Shown: positions 11,497 to 23,293 of the stretch, piece by piece
Layout: each line of letters begins with the position of its first letter
How positions within the stretch are numbered: position 1 is the first letter of the stretch
Assembly (NCBI GenBank): GCA_021397845.1
Contig: CM038048.1
Coordinates: forward strand, 33,168,727-33,232,726
Length of the DNA stretch: 64,000 nt
DNA from: Areca catechu
Lineage: Eukaryota; Streptophyta; Magnoliopsida; Arecales; Arecaceae
Direction: 5' to 3'
Program-made: the position numbers and the translations under genes
The notes under the pieces: generated by a model
Databases searched by the model: none
The model's input: only the letters and a program-made list of their open reading frames with translations
Told to the model about the DNA's origin: nothing

Positions 11497-12193
11497 GAGA
11501 AGTTCTAGGGATGCAAATCCTATTCTTAAAGAACAGAAAGCCATCTAAAAGGGTATAATCCTTATGATCACTAGATGGTCCTTGAGCTAGATCCTGATAC
11601 ACAGTCTTAAAATCCGGACACGACTCATATTCCTCTTTGATCTGCTCAAACCCTACGACTTCAGCCCTAACAGAATTCAATAACAAAGATCGATGACTAA
11701 GGGCATCAGCTACCTTATTTTCAGTCCCAGCCTTATGTTTCAAAACAAAAGTATATGACTGGATATACTCTACCCACTTATCATGCCTAGGGTTAAGCTT
11801 CTTCTGGGAATTCAGGAATCTAAGAGCCTCATGGTCCGAAAATAGCACAAATTCCTGCGGTAGCAAATAATGTCTCCAGTAACGCAAAGCTTGCACTTCC
11901 GCATAAAATTCTTTATCATAGGTAGAATACCTAAGCTTAGCATCATTAAGTTTTTCGCTAAAGAATGCTACGGGATGATTCTCTTGGCTTAAGACTCCAC
12001 CTATACCTACACCTGAAGCATCACAGGCAACCTCAAATACTTTAGAAAAGTTGGGTAACCTCAAAATGGGTGCCTGGGTCATCCTATCCTTAAGATCTAG
12101 GAAGGCTTTATGGGCTGCTTTAGTCCACTGAAATTCTCCCTTCCTAATACAGTCTGTGATAGGAGCAACTATAGTACTAAACCCCTTGATGAG
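11497..12193 (-). pseudogene. pol: RNase H and start of integrase linker, element C
   Basis: The RNase H domain begins with VACDASGVGIGGVL (first Asp), then YDKEFYAEVQAL (Glu), LFSDHEALRFL (Asp) and GTENKVADALS (last Asp), so all four metal-binding acids are kept. It degrades the RNA strand of the RNA-DNA hybrid. The peptide ends ...FFKNRICIPRTS, the linker just before the integrase HHCC finger, and then runs straight into LTR3. A stop at 12193 (FYR then stop) separates it from RT; the frame is otherwise continuous. Confidence 0.85.
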
Positions 12194-13114
12194 TCATCTA
12201 TAGAAGGTAGCCATGCCGTGGAAACTCCTAACTTCATGCACACTGGTCAGCTCTGGCCATTCTACTATGGACCTAATCTTCTCTGGATCGGCAGCCACGC
12301 CGTCAGGGGTTACTACAAAACCAAGGAAGATAACTCTACTGATCATGAATTCACACTTCTTGAGATTACCGTAGAGACTATCATTCCTCAAAACTTGGTA
12401 AACTTGTCTAAGGTGGCCTAGGTGGTCTGCAGGGGTCTTACTATAGATCGGGATGTCATCGAAATAGACCACTACAAACTTCCTTTTGAAAGCTCTAAGC
12501 ACCTGGGTCATAATCCTCATGAAAGTACTAGGGGCATTGGACAACCCAAAAGGCATAACAACCCATTCGTAGAGACCATCCTTAGTTTTGAAAGCAGTTT
12601 TCCACTCATCCCCTGGTCTAATTCTAACCTGATGATAGCCGCTCTTGAGATCAATTTTGGAAAAAACCATTGCACTGGCCATCATATCTAGCATGTCATC
12701 TAGTTTAGGGATGGGGAACCTATACTTGATTGTGATTTTGTTGATGGCACGACTATCAACACACATCCTCCACATGCCATCTTTCTTTGGGGTCAGTAGT
12801 GCAGGGACTGCACAAGGGCTAAGACTCTCTCTAATGAACTCCTTCCTCAATAATTCTCCAACTTGCTTTTGTAGTTCCTCATGCTCAGATGGATTCATCC
12901 TATAATGAGGCAAGTTGGGTAAAGTAGCTCCTGGGATTAAATCTATGGAATGCTGAATATCCCTAAGAGGTGGAAGGTGGTCTGGCAGATCCTCGAAAAA
13001 AATATCCTCAAATTCTTCTAACAAAGGCCTAACTTCCTAAGGAGGCTCTGAGGGTGTAGGAGTCCTAAGTTCCTTAGCAGTCAACATCCAAATGGGTGAA
13101 CCACTATGAATTTC
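12194..13114 (-). pseudogene. pol: Reverse transcriptase, element C
   Basis: A 276-residue open stretch (12194-13024) covers the RT fingers and palm: KKDGMWRMCVDSRAINK, FSKIDLKSGYHQ (catalytic Asp), MPFGLSNAPSTFMR and VVYFDDIPIY (YFDD catalytic pair). The motifs are intact and in the normal order for Ty3/gypsy. Two stops lie upstream in the same frame, at about 13042 (SEPP then stop) and 13114 (DLE then stop), so a full polyprotein cannot be made without readthrough. RT copies the element RNA to cDNA. Confidence 0.9.
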
Positions 13115-14869
13115 TTATTCTAGATCCTTAGCACTAATTAGGTTCACTCCAGTCTTCATCTCTTTGACCTTATTGGGTCCTTTAGCGACCTTGTCCTTAG
13201 GAGGGACTAAATGGATTGTGATCTTTTTCCCATTAAAACTAAAGACACAGGTATTGGATTTTCCTAAGAGGGTGGCATCATGATCATATAACCAATGTCT
13301 CCCAAGAATTATACTGCTCACCCCCATGGGTAAGACATCACACCAAATCTTCTCTTGATAGGATTGCATCTGGATTTGGACCTGACATCTAGACTGGATG
13401 GGTATAGAGGTAGAGTCTACCCAAGAAACCTTATAGGGGTTGGGGTGGGGGACTGGGGTTAAGCCTAACATTTTGACAGTGCTAGCAGAAATGGCATTCA
13501 CACATCTTCCACTATCTATGATGATCTTACATACCTTATCCCCTAATTTAAGGAAAGTCTGTAGGATGTTAGTCCTACACCAATCCTCCTTAACTCTACT
13601 CTGGGACAGGATGCATCTCACAACTCCTAACTGGTCAGACTCTGTGGGTTCCTCCTCTCCTTCATACTCATCAACCAAGTTCATTCTGGCCTCATAAACT
13701 TCTTCTTCAAACTCCTCATTGGGCCCGGAATTCTCTTCCTCTCCCTCTTCTATGTAAAGGGATCTATGTGGGCACTGGCTAGAAACATGACCTACCCTAT
13801 GGCACTTAAAACAGGCTATGGCTGTACACTGGCTGGAGATATGACCTAGTTTCTGACACTTAAAATAGGTGATACTAGAACTAGGGGTTCTCTGGGTGTC
13901 AGGTGCCTTACCTTTGTCCATGGGCCTAGGGGTGGGAATACCCTGAAAAGGTTTGCTAGGGGTAACTTGGCTAGGTCCATTTCTTGGAATTGGGGCACTA
14001 ACCCTAGAAGGTATAGGTCCTCTCTGAAATTTCTCAGTGTTCAGTGCAATCTGATAGGCTTGGTCTAGGTCAGTAACCTCTCTCAAAAACAACTCCCTCT
14101 TAATGTCTTCCCTAAGTCCAGCCCTAAATCTAGACAAAGTGACCTCCTGGGCTTCACTCACATCACATCTCATCAAGTACTCATCAAAGGTTGCTATGTA
14201 GTCTGAGACAGATCAGTTCCCTTGTTTCAAGGTTTGCCATTGGTCTAACAGATTCTGCTAGTATGAAATGGGTAGGTACTTATCTCTAAGCTTCTCTTTC
14301 ATACCCTGCCAAGTGGTTATGGGCTCAACATTTCGTCTCCTAGTGGTTAGCTCAATGTTCCCCCAGTATAACCTAGCTTGACGCACTAACTTCATCTTGG
14401 CAAACTTGAACTTCCTTTCCTTAGACATGGTATACCACTCAAAGTACTGGTCCATCTCACCCTCCCAATCAGAATACACCTTAGGGTTTAAGCTACCATC
14501 AAAAGTGGGTGCATCTAATTTGATGTTCCGGATGAACCTATCATCTTTATCTTCAGGCTCTGGGTCAGGCCTCCTATGATTAGGTTCAGGATCTCTGTAT
14601 AAAGGTCTTCTAGGCTCCTGGTGTGGGTGAGGTTGAGGCACATTAAAATTTGGGTCAGGAGTCCAATTCTGATGTCTAGGTTCCTCAAGTACTTGGACCC
14701 GATCCCTAAGCTGGGTAAGATCCTCACGGACTTGATCCCTAAACTGGGCAACAGTGTCAGTCATATCCTGACTCAATTTGGTCATACTTTCGGTAAGAGT
14801 TCTAATCATGGCCTCTAAATCAGGTTGGGTTTGACCAGGTTGGTAGGGTACTCCGTTCTGGGTGGACAT
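13115..14869 (-). pseudogene. gag: Gag and protease, element C
   Basis: The ATG at 14869 (MSTQNGVPYQPG) opens a gag of about 200 codons (14258-14869), then two stops at about 14257 and 14216, then an open stretch 13115-14176. That second part holds the gag C-terminus, two CCHC zinc knuckles near residues 104-134 (the first has lost its first Cys: YFKCQKLGHISSQC; the second is intact: CFKCHRVGHVSSQC), the acidic linker, and an aspartic protease with IIIDSG near residue 218. The residue after DSG is Arg where the family usually has Ser or Thr-like residues. The knuckles bind RNA; the protease would cut the polyprotein. Stops make it inactive as one gene. Confidence 0.85.
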
Positions 14870-15770
14870 GATGATGCAAGCAAGCACACCAAATGAGACT
14901 CGACTGAAATGACTACGGGCTAACTAGACCTAGAGCCCAAACTAGATGCCCAATCAGAGTGGCAAGCTAGCCTGTATTAACTCGGGACTCAGCCAGGCAG
15001 GTGTAAGTGGAGTCTTAGGTCCCTAATTGCCAATCCTAGACACCAATCAATGATTGGCCAGGTAGGCGGACTAGCACACAAGCACTTCAAAATAGAATTC
15101 CTGAACCACCATTCTAGACACTGAGTACAAAGCACACACAGAGTAACTAGACAAACTGACTCAACACTAGCCTAGACCCAACCAGTTGGTGTCCCTAGCC
15201 CACTAGGACAAATTAGGTCTAATTAATTTTAAGATTAAAGGCTTAGGTTCGAATGCACGGGAGGTGGTTTTGGGCTAAGGAGAGGGTCTCAATCCTCCCC
15301 TTATATTGCAACTTCAGTGCCCTTAAGATAGATTCAATTTATGCACACTCAAATAAAAAAATAGCTTGCAGAAAATAAAAAAAAATAGCAGTAAAATTGA
15401 TCTCAGAAAATCTATAGAAATTAATAAATCATGAATATTTTATGTAGATTACTTTCAATTATACTGGTTCCATAAAAATAAGAATTACTTAATTTGGAAT
15501 TTTTTGCAAGGAGAAACAATTCAAATAACAGGATAGTTACTAGAAGAAAATAGGATGTGTGTCCCGTTTACAATCCCTGCCTAGAAGTTATAACCCAGCG
15601 ACACCCCTACACACCCTAGGAACCCCCATGGAATGAGAGGAGGAGGCTTGCGTCTCGCTTGTTCCTAGGACAGGATGGCCAGGGGAGTCTACTCCAGGCA
15701 GCAAAAGTAAAAAGGAACGAAAAAATAATCAAACAAGTAAGAACCCTAGACAGGGCTCTGATACCAAAAA
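14870..15770 (-). other. 5' leader and primer binding site of element C
   Basis: Leader matching those of A and B with more substitutions and small indels. The primer binding site TGGTATCAGAGCCC (minus strand) is at 15753-15766, four bases from LTR4. Confidence 0.8.
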
Positions 15771-17388
15771 TGATGCAGAACAAATAAGATGATGCGATGT
15801 GGAAGTAAATTAAGACTTTTTTTTTTTTGTTAGAAGTCGGCTTGACTCAAAAACAAGGCTAACTAATATTGAAAGAAAATATGCACTGAAAGAAAGCACA
15901 ATTCAAAAGAGTAAATTATCAGAGTAATAAAGAAGTAGGATCGCTGGGGATTGAGAAACCCCCAGACCTAGGGTTTACTCCTCTTTCAAGAAATAGACGA
16001 AGAGAGAAGAGAAGGTTTTATACCTCACTGTGATATCTCTCTTTGCTTCAATTGAAGGACACTCTCGAGCAGATTGTAGGATCCTTGGAGACGGGGTATC
16101 TTCGCAATGGATCCTCGGATTGTAGTCCTATGGCAAGGTTGGCCTTCTTCTCGTACTCTGGATCTGGAAAAGATGAAGAACAAGATAAGGATGTAAGAAA
16201 CTCAAGGAAGAGAACTTTACCTGGGATAGCTCCGGACTGCTCGAACTTTGAAGATGAGGGAAGAGTATATGGAGGTGGCGGTGGAAGATGGAGTGGATTT
16301 AGGGTTTGGCTGGTAGGGAAGCGGCTTGCAGATGAAAAGGACCTAGGGCTTGATATAGTGGGCGGTGGCTTGGAGAAGGAGATGGCGACCTTGAATGAAG
16401 TGGGAATAGGGTTTAGGGATTTTGGTGTTGGCAGCTAGGATGATGAAAGGAAATTAGGGTTGGCGGCCAGGGATGAAAGCGGGGCAGGGTTTTGGTAACT
16501 TTGGAGATCTCTCACCTCCTCAAGGCTCCAATGGAACCCGAATTTACTCCCTCACGGAGCTCAACACTCAAAGAAGTGCAGAAGAAGATAACACAAGGTT
16601 GCTCAACGCAAGAAAAGATTTCATTTACTCATTCTCATCAAAAGATTACATAAGGGTCCAATATATAGACCTTGCAAGAGAAACAAAATTATACTACTTC
16701 CCATGTGGGACTAAACATTCATCCTAAGCATGAAAAACTTTTCCTTGACTGACCAGGCTTCTTTCCTTGGAGTGGGCGGCCTCAAATGCAAGGTGATGGC
16801 TTCATATGGCAGGTATGTGGGGCACCTCCTAGTTCTTCTCCTTAAGTCATGGGTTTTCCTTCCATGACTTGCTCTTTCTTGGAAGAAAATACTCATCTCC
16901 TAGTCTTTCTCCCCAAGACTAGGCTCCTTCCATTCATAGCCAGGTACTTTAGGCAGGTGTGGGCGCCTACCTTGAAGTCCTCTCCAAGAAAAATCCCCTG
17001 CTCTTTTAGCTTGGTTACTTTTGGCAGCTTGTGGGCGCTTTCCTTGACTTCTCCTAAGAAAATTTTCTTGCTCTCTTGGGCGTGGGGACCAGGGACACTG
17101 GGATGAAATGTGGCGCCAACTGGTCCTGGGAGTGTGGCTGGGAGTGTGGTGTCCACTTGCATTTGGCCTTGGACGAAAAAATGATGCCCTAGGGAATGGC
17201 GCCAACCAGGACTTGACTTGGACTTAGACTGAGTCAACATGACTCAACAAAATGAAATGCAGCTCAAAGAAATAAAATAATCTGGTTGACCAGGTCAACC
17301 CTTATTACATATCCTAATCTTCGGGCAAGGTCATTCAGAGATCCAGATGGAACCCTGAAGTATTCTTCTGATTCTGGTGCCCGCACCA
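15771..17388 (-). repeat. LTR4, 5' LTR of element C
   Basis: A 1618-bp LTR with ends matching LTR2 and LTR3 (TGGTGCGGGCACCA start, GCATCA end on its own strand) but substantial internal differences, including a distinct U3. The outer edge abuts GGGGG (17389-17393), a candidate target duplicate, followed by the antisense ORF of the Tat element. Confidence 0.85.
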
Positions 17389-17950
17389 GGGGGTAACTTT
17401 AGAGTTGACCAGGAGGTCGTAGTCCGACTGATCGGTCGCCAAGACCTTCTTCCTGTCATTGGCGGTCAGGCGAGGCTTCTTCCACACCGTATCGAAGCCC
17501 CATGGATTAAGAGACAACACAAATACAAAAACAGGTTTCCACCCATTGATGGTGCTGGGCATATCCTTGATAATCCTACGGCTTGATCTAGGGCCAATCA
17601 CCCACCATCCATTGCTGTGAAAATCCCTCTTAAGGACGAAAAGGGCCATGAACAAATTGGTTCTATGCTCTATGTTCGTGATGCTGCACATAAGCAGGAA
17701 CCCGTAGATGTTGTTGATGCTGTTCGGGGTCAACTGCGCTGGCACCACTTGGTACAAGCAGAAGATTTTGACGAAGAAGGGGTGCAGAGGAAACCGAAGA
17801 CCAGCTTTCAGGTGATCTTCGTATATGGCTAGGCAACCAGGGGGAGGTTCGTTCACCCGCTCCTCGGGCGCGGGGAGGATGCAGGAAAATTTCTCAGGAA
17901 TGTGGTAGCATTCCCAAAGAAGGCTGCCTTGCCCTGAGAAACTGAGCTGG
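17389..17950 (-). pseudogene. Antisense ORF (aORF) with plant 'gypsy-type transposon' domain, truncated by element C
   Basis: Reading on the minus strand from about 17950, the peptide has the pattern of the family annotated in plants as putative gypsy-type transposon (PF04195-like): an IPE segment, EERVNEPPPGCLAIYEDHL, GLRFPLHPFFVKIF, PAQLTPNSINNIYGFL, and FHSNGWWVIGPR. The most N-terminal part has no clear ATG here. The C-terminal part is cut where LTR4 of element C starts, after the residues LVNSKVTP. In the Tat lineage such extra ORFs lie antisense between pol and the 3' LTR, as here; their function is not established. Family recognition is from memory of the motif pattern. Confidence 0.6.
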
Positions 17951-18432
17951 GGACCGACTCCGGACCTACTATGTCTCCAGCCCCCGAGGGCCCAACCTTT
18001 TCTCCCTAACTCTCTACGGTCTCTTCCATGATAAAGAAATGAAACAAGGGAGCAAAAAGAAGATTCTACTTGAAGAGTATACTGGTAGTCCAGAACAGTT
18101 TGGATGGAGAATGAGACGAAGTTGAAGAAGCTACCTCGGCCGGACCTTCGCCCTTCCCCAAAAGAAAAGTAGGGGTCTCTAGACCCCCGTCGGGGTCAAA
18201 TTGACTCAAGGTTATACTGGGAGGCAACCCACATGCAACTAACCACCAGGATAAGGTATACCCTTCATCCAACGGACAGAGCAGAGCCACCATAACCATC
18301 CAAATCCCAACCAAAAGATTGCCTCAACCACCGTGTAACGGGAAAAAGAAAGGTGGCTTCTTCAACTGTCTCCCAGAAGGAAAATGACAAGGCCTTAATA
18401 CTCTCACTTCTCAAATCTCTACTTCAAAAATT

Positions 18433-18449
18433 GAGAGTAGGGGGGAAAC
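18433..18449 (+). other. Polypurine tract of the Tat element
   Basis: GAGAGTAGGGGGGAAAC lies immediately before the LTR start TGTTGGG. A purine run at this place primes plus-strand DNA synthesis and fixes the element as plus-oriented. Confidence 0.8.
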
Positions 18450-19206
18450 TGTTGGGATATCCTGGTTCAGCTACAAATTGAACTCTGGTTCGACTGGTCG
18501 AAGTCCCTTCTCTCTAGACTACGGACTTTGGACCAAGCAAGGGAAGAGCCAACTGCAGGTAACCCAAGGCTACATGCCGGATTACAACATCCGAAGGCCA
18601 GTTCTTCGGATAAAGTCTTCAGCCTTGACCGAAGACCGAACTCCTCATTGACTTCCGAAGGCATGAACTTTGGTCCCCGCCGTAGACATGATCTCCGGTC
18701 TCAGGAAAATACCAAGTCTTCGGCCCTGCAAGGAGAAATCCGAAGCTTGGACCACAATCTGTTCCAGAAAGGCAACTGTAACCAACGGTTACAATCGATA
18801 CTCATCATGCCATGATCATGTCATGTGACTCCTGCTGTCACGCCTCCGATCTAGCCAGAACCGCTCAACGACAACCCACGATCACCAATCATGAGAGAGA
18901 TTGGCTCCCCATGATCACTGGAAAAAGAGCTGACCATAGGCCGGAGGCCTTCTTTTAAATAAGGGTAAGAAGGATTGCGGGAGAGGTATGCTAACACTGA
19001 TGCTGCTATACACAGTTTCTAAGAGCTCTTCCTCTCACACTCTCCACACCTTCCCCATTCTGTGGCTGGGATCCGCCACTGACTTAGGCATCGAAGTGTC
19101 CCCCGCCGGAACAACTTCGGTAAGGGACCTGTTTTGTAGGTGAACCAGGGAGCGATCCTGCGACGCAACGGCTCTGACCGGCCAATCCAGGGACTCCATG
19201 CCAACA
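18450..19206 (+). repeat. 3' LTR of the Tat element
   Basis: A 757-bp LTR with the inverted ends TGTTGG...CCAACA. A TATA-like TTTTAAATAAGG lies at 18953-18964. GC-richer than the copia DNA to its right. Only this LTR is in the window. Confidence 0.8.
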
Positions 19207-19214
19207 GTGACCTT

Positions 19215-21584
19215 TGAAAGAATAGTGTCCTACAAGCCAATCACATTTCATATGTAAGAGGGGCATTTTTATAAATTCTTCAACTCATGTATGACATTTA
19301 TTAATAAAGAGATATATATGTTTCATCATTTGTTGTGCCTTATACTCTTTTTCTTAAGATTATGATGAATCCCATAAATTAGGTTAATGATTTTAGAGTT
19401 ATGATAGGTTCATAACAATGAGACCAAAAACCTTAAAAGTTCTAATCTAAAATATTCCTAGTCATAGGATCATCGAATCAAACATCGATATTTTTGGAAA
19501 GATTGGCATATCCTAGTATGCTTGATGGAAAGGATGGTTGGTCTCACAACTTCTTATGTGAGGATACTAATATTAGGATGTGTGTGCTCATTTGGAAATA
19601 AGTTCACTAAATTGATCCATCATGAAAGCATCTTATAGAGTTTTACTTATCAAAAGATAGTTCTCTAAGTGAAAGTTGTGCAAGTGATCCTTAGACCTGA
19701 GATCACCATAGAATCTTATATACGTAAATCCATATTTTAATTCATACTCATTCATGACTAAGTAATGTATGGGATGTTCATGGATATGGTGGATTATGTA
19801 TGAAGGTCGAGAGTAGGTCAACAAGGAATCGGTCACTCCTAGTAAAAAAAAATTATCTCATATAATCTTATCATATAATGACTCGGGAAGTCTTTGATTA
19901 AAGCATGACAAAATTTTAAATGGTCTCTATTCTTTAATTGATCGATCTTCATTATAGGATTGATACTTAAATGAATAAAGTATTAGGATTTGACAAAATT
20001 TCATAACCATCCTTATTGAAGATAAAAGGTGATGGAAAGACTGAATTGCATGATAACTTATCACTAAAGAGTTTTTTGATAATTTCAACCAAGTTTTTCA
20101 TCTTCAAGATAGGCATAACACATTGCTAGACAACGATCATGCCTTTTAGATTTTTATAAATTAAATAATTTAATTCATCAGTCAATTAGAAAGAGTTCTA
20201 ATTGAATGGCTTAGGCAAGGAAGAGTTTAACCTAAATCAATTAGATGGATTCATACTAATTAGGTTAAACATATACCTGGGCCTACTTCTAGCTAGATGA
20301 GGAACCCATAGGGTCACACACATAAGAAAATTAATCAAGAATATGTTTTGGTTAGTTGGTTGGACCAAAAAAACCAACTAGGACAACCAAGAAACATGTT
20401 AAAACATGTGGCATAAACCCTAGCTTCTTAATCAATTTGATTTGATTATAATTTTATTGAATTAATTAACCCAATTAATTTATTAATTAAACTGAGTTAG
20501 CCTCTAACTTGGACTAATTTTATCTAAATTTTATTCAATTTTTTTCAGCAATTTATGTTGCAAATTATAGAGTCCAAGTTGACTTGGACTCTATCATGTT
20601 TATTGCCATGGATAGATAAAGCTAAATTTTGTTATGCGACAAGGGGACTTAAGAATCTTTTAAGATCTGAATTTTAGATCCATGTGGAAGCTCTCTAAGC
20701 CCTCAATCACATGGGTATACATTTTAAAGTGTGTCATGGCATCTTATGGATGTGGGATGCCCATATGTGAGTGCACATAGTGAAATGTTCATGCCAAGAG
20801 GCATGATAAGTGTCCTTCTACTTTAAGACAGAAGGGACCACTTCGTGCTTCAAAAATCGTATTATCTAAATCCTAATTCAAGAGGCTACATACATGACAA
20901 AATTAAGATTTTCTAGATTTATGAAAAGGCATAAAATATTTATCTCAATGATGGGGTGTAGGCAGGGAAGGTTGATTCGATGTATCTCATAATTAAGAGT
21001 CCTCATATAAAATTCTTAATTTTTAATACACTAATTTATATGGATTTGAAACTGACATATTTAAACTATTTGGCACCCCTCCTATTACTATAAAAAGGGG
21101 CCAACAGATAAGGTTCAAGCCATTCCAACTCTATTAAACTAATTTTTTTTCTTCTCTTGTTAAAACAAGGTCTTAATATTAAGACAACTCTGCCTATTTA
21201 AGACAAGAGTTTAGGAAGATAATTATGAAAGAATTAAAGTTAGGAAGAGAGGGTTTAGAAATCCAATTCAAGTTTAAGTCAAGAGTGGGTTTGATCAAGT
21301 CAGGTCAAATCGAGTTCTATATATTAGAACTCATCAACAAGATTTTCGGAAAAAGTCTTGTTCTTGGTGTGATTTTCATGTGGATCACCTCTAGAGGGCA
21401 TGCAGTTATGTACCTGTGAAAAAATAAGAATTTAGTATTACAAGTATTCTTATAAATCCCTTCATGGTTGTCCTAATTAATTACAATAATCAAGGGATCC
21501 TGGATCTAAGATTTCGATTGACTAGGATTTCATTAATGAAAAATTTTAGAATCTAACCTTCCACTATGCAACTATAGCCCTTTA
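19215..21584 (+). repeat. 5' LTR of element 1
   Basis: 2370 bp, starting TGAAAG. It aligns end to end with 25613-27978 (for example both carry a segment near the middle beginning AAACATATACCT, and a TATA-like CTATAAAAAGGGG near 21088 and 27467). The end is followed after one base by a decayed primer binding site. Confidence 0.85.
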
Positions 21585-21585
21585 G

Positions 21586-21599
21586 TGCTATCAAAGCCA
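21586..21599 (+). other. Decayed tRNA-Met primer binding site of element 1
   Basis: TGCTATCAAAGCCA differs from the canonical TGGTATCAGAGCCA at two positions and sits one base after the LTR, the normal place. Confidence 0.7.
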
Positions 21600-23293
21600 C
21601 CTTGATTGATTCAATTAATGGTCAATTATATCATATGGATATATGTATGTTGTTTTATATATCTAGCATGATAGTTATAACATATAATGCTTTGTGAATG
21701 CCACTAGTTAGGTGATGGGGACCAAAAGTCTATTTTATTTTATTTTATTTGAGTCCTGTAATAAAGTGAGACAACTGAGTCCAGTTGATTCCATATAGTC
21801 AGGTCTAGTTTTTAGTTCAGTCAAGTCCGATCAAGTCCCTTCAAGTTTTGTACAAGAGGAGAGTCAGCAACCAGAAGATTCACTAGACCCATCCAACCAG
21901 AGCTGGCCTTCATGCACCTGGACCCTTTCCTACCACCAAGCCCGCAAGAGAGAGCTCTAGTCTAAGACAAAGGCCCATTGTTGATCGGCCCACCAAGGTT
22001 TCTTGGCCCATAAGTCAAGGTTTCTTAGCCCTCAATTAATGTACCTTGGGATGAATCTATAAATACCACCCCTCCCCTCTTGTATGAATTATTTTTTTTC
22101 TTATGAATACAAACAAAAATTTATTTTGATCTGAGTTCTAAGTTTTCTCTGGATTGGAGTGGGTGTGACGCCCTGATTTCTTGTTCTTGAGTGCAAGCTC
22201 TAATCCCCTGGTGACTTTTACGCTTGCCAGCGATCCTCCCTCTCTTTGTTCCGCATCATTAGGTATTTCACTGAAACCCTAATTGATATTAGAGATATGT
22301 TTAGATTTATTAGTCATCATTCTGAAATAAGATTATCCTAACATAGCAGTGGACGTCTGCTATGTTGTAAGGTTGTCCTAGAATGATCACACACTTGGTA
22401 TATATTATGTTGTGATGTTATATGCTTATATGCTAATATATAGTATTAGGACGTGTAAGAGACCATTAAAGCCCTCTCAAAAAATTATATTTAGTCAAAG
22501 TGTCTGAAATCAAAATGCAAATCCATTTAGGATCTGATTGGTCAATTGGTGTCTAGGAAAGTGATTTTGAAAAGGTAAAGAGAACATGATTTTTAATTGG
22601 ATCCATTGCTTACCTGGCTAATTTTTGGTATCAAAGGCAAGAACGGGGGGCTCGCACCTCTTTTTCATTTACCTAGCTAATTCAATTAATTTAAATCTTG
22701 AATTAGAAATGATTAATGATTAAGACACTACTAATGTATTCCTTCCTGCTAAGCCAAAACAATGTCAAAAATTATAGTAAGTTTGTTATGTAACATAAGG
22801 CCTACTATAGGGATTGATGGGGGATTGTCTTGATGCATCTAATGCTTTATAGTTTGTTTGATGGTGTTATTTCATTGTGTAACAAGGGCAAAATTATTCA
22901 AATATGTCTATATGAAAATGAAGGATCAAATTAAATTAAGATATTATAGTTTGCCGTATAATATAAGGTTATGAGTATCTTAAAGGCAGAAGTTATGTTG
23001 AGAATTGCATGGATTACAATTAGAAAGGAAATTTCATACCCTTGTATTCATGAATGTTTGTTGTATAAAACAAGGCATTTTTGAGGGATTGGGATCTCAA
23101 CCTCACTAAAAAAATCCTGGTAGGGTTTCTCACTTACCATAGGTGACGGCTATGTTATTCATAATAAAATAGTGAGAGATATAATTATATTTGTAAGTCC
23201 TAAGCTAGTTATGTATGTCATCTTGAATGGTATACTTAAATGTTATTCTTTAATTTTGTATAAATTAATTTAATAGCTTCTACTTTATTACTG
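21600..23293 (+). other. 5' leader of element 1, with nested solo LTR
   Basis: About 1.1 kb of AT-rich leader once the solo LTR at 21713-22258 is removed. Parts (for example 22500-22680, with GGTGTCTAGGAAAG and TACCTGGCTAAT) resemble the reverse complement of the leader of element 2 (52560-52740), so the two elements are related. No open frame of note. Confidence 0.6.
21708..22263 (+). mobile_element. Solo LTR of a small TGATGGGG-type element, TSD TTAGG
   Basis: A 546-bp unit (21713-22258) starting TGATGGGG and ending CCGCATCA, flanked on both sides by TTAGG (21708-21712 and 22259-22263). It has a TATA box CTATAAATACC at 22057-22067. There is no interior, so it is a solo LTR left by LTR-LTR recombination. 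The ends and promoter region resemble element 4 (56446-59276) and sequence at the right edge of the window. Confidence 0.85.

Larger units (their letters stand above)
11497..17388 (-). mobile_element. Element C: Ty3/gypsy chromovirus, 5' part (LTR4, gag, PR, RT, RNase H)
   Basis: Runs from its own 5' LTR (15771-17388) through leader, gag, protease, reverse transcriptase and RNase H, and stops at 11497 just before the integrase zinc finger. The RT block order (LRDIQHSIDLIPG, SPCAVPALL, WRMCVDSRAINK, YFDD) fits the CRM/Galadriel-like chromovirus group rather than Tekay or Reina; the clade call is tentative. Integrase and 3' LTR are expected to the left of position 1, beyond elements A and B. 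LTR4 is clearly more diverged from LTR2/LTR3 than those are from each other, so C is not simply a third tandem unit. Confidence 0.75.
17389..19206 (+). mobile_element. 3' end of a Tat-lineage Ty3/gypsy element
   Basis: Contains an antisense ORF, a polypurine tract (18433-18449) and a complete 3' LTR (18450-19206), in the arrangement known for Tat elements such as Grande. Element C is inserted within the antisense ORF at 17389, so the pol gene and 5' LTR are expected left of the window. The candidate target duplicate after the LTR is GTGAC (19207-19211). The stretch 17960-18430 between ORF and polypurine tract shows no further domain. Confidence 0.65.

Noticed and set aside
11497..17388. Element C as a third tandem unit of the A-B array sharing LTR3
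   Set aside because: C lacks its integrase end and polypurine tract before LTR3, and LTR4 is much more diverged than LTR2 is from LTR3. Insertion of A-B into C explains the exact junction better.
19019..19240. Minus-strand 73-codon frame over the Tat LTR edge as a gene
   Set aside because: It spans an LTR boundary and a target duplicate, so it cannot be an ancestral gene.
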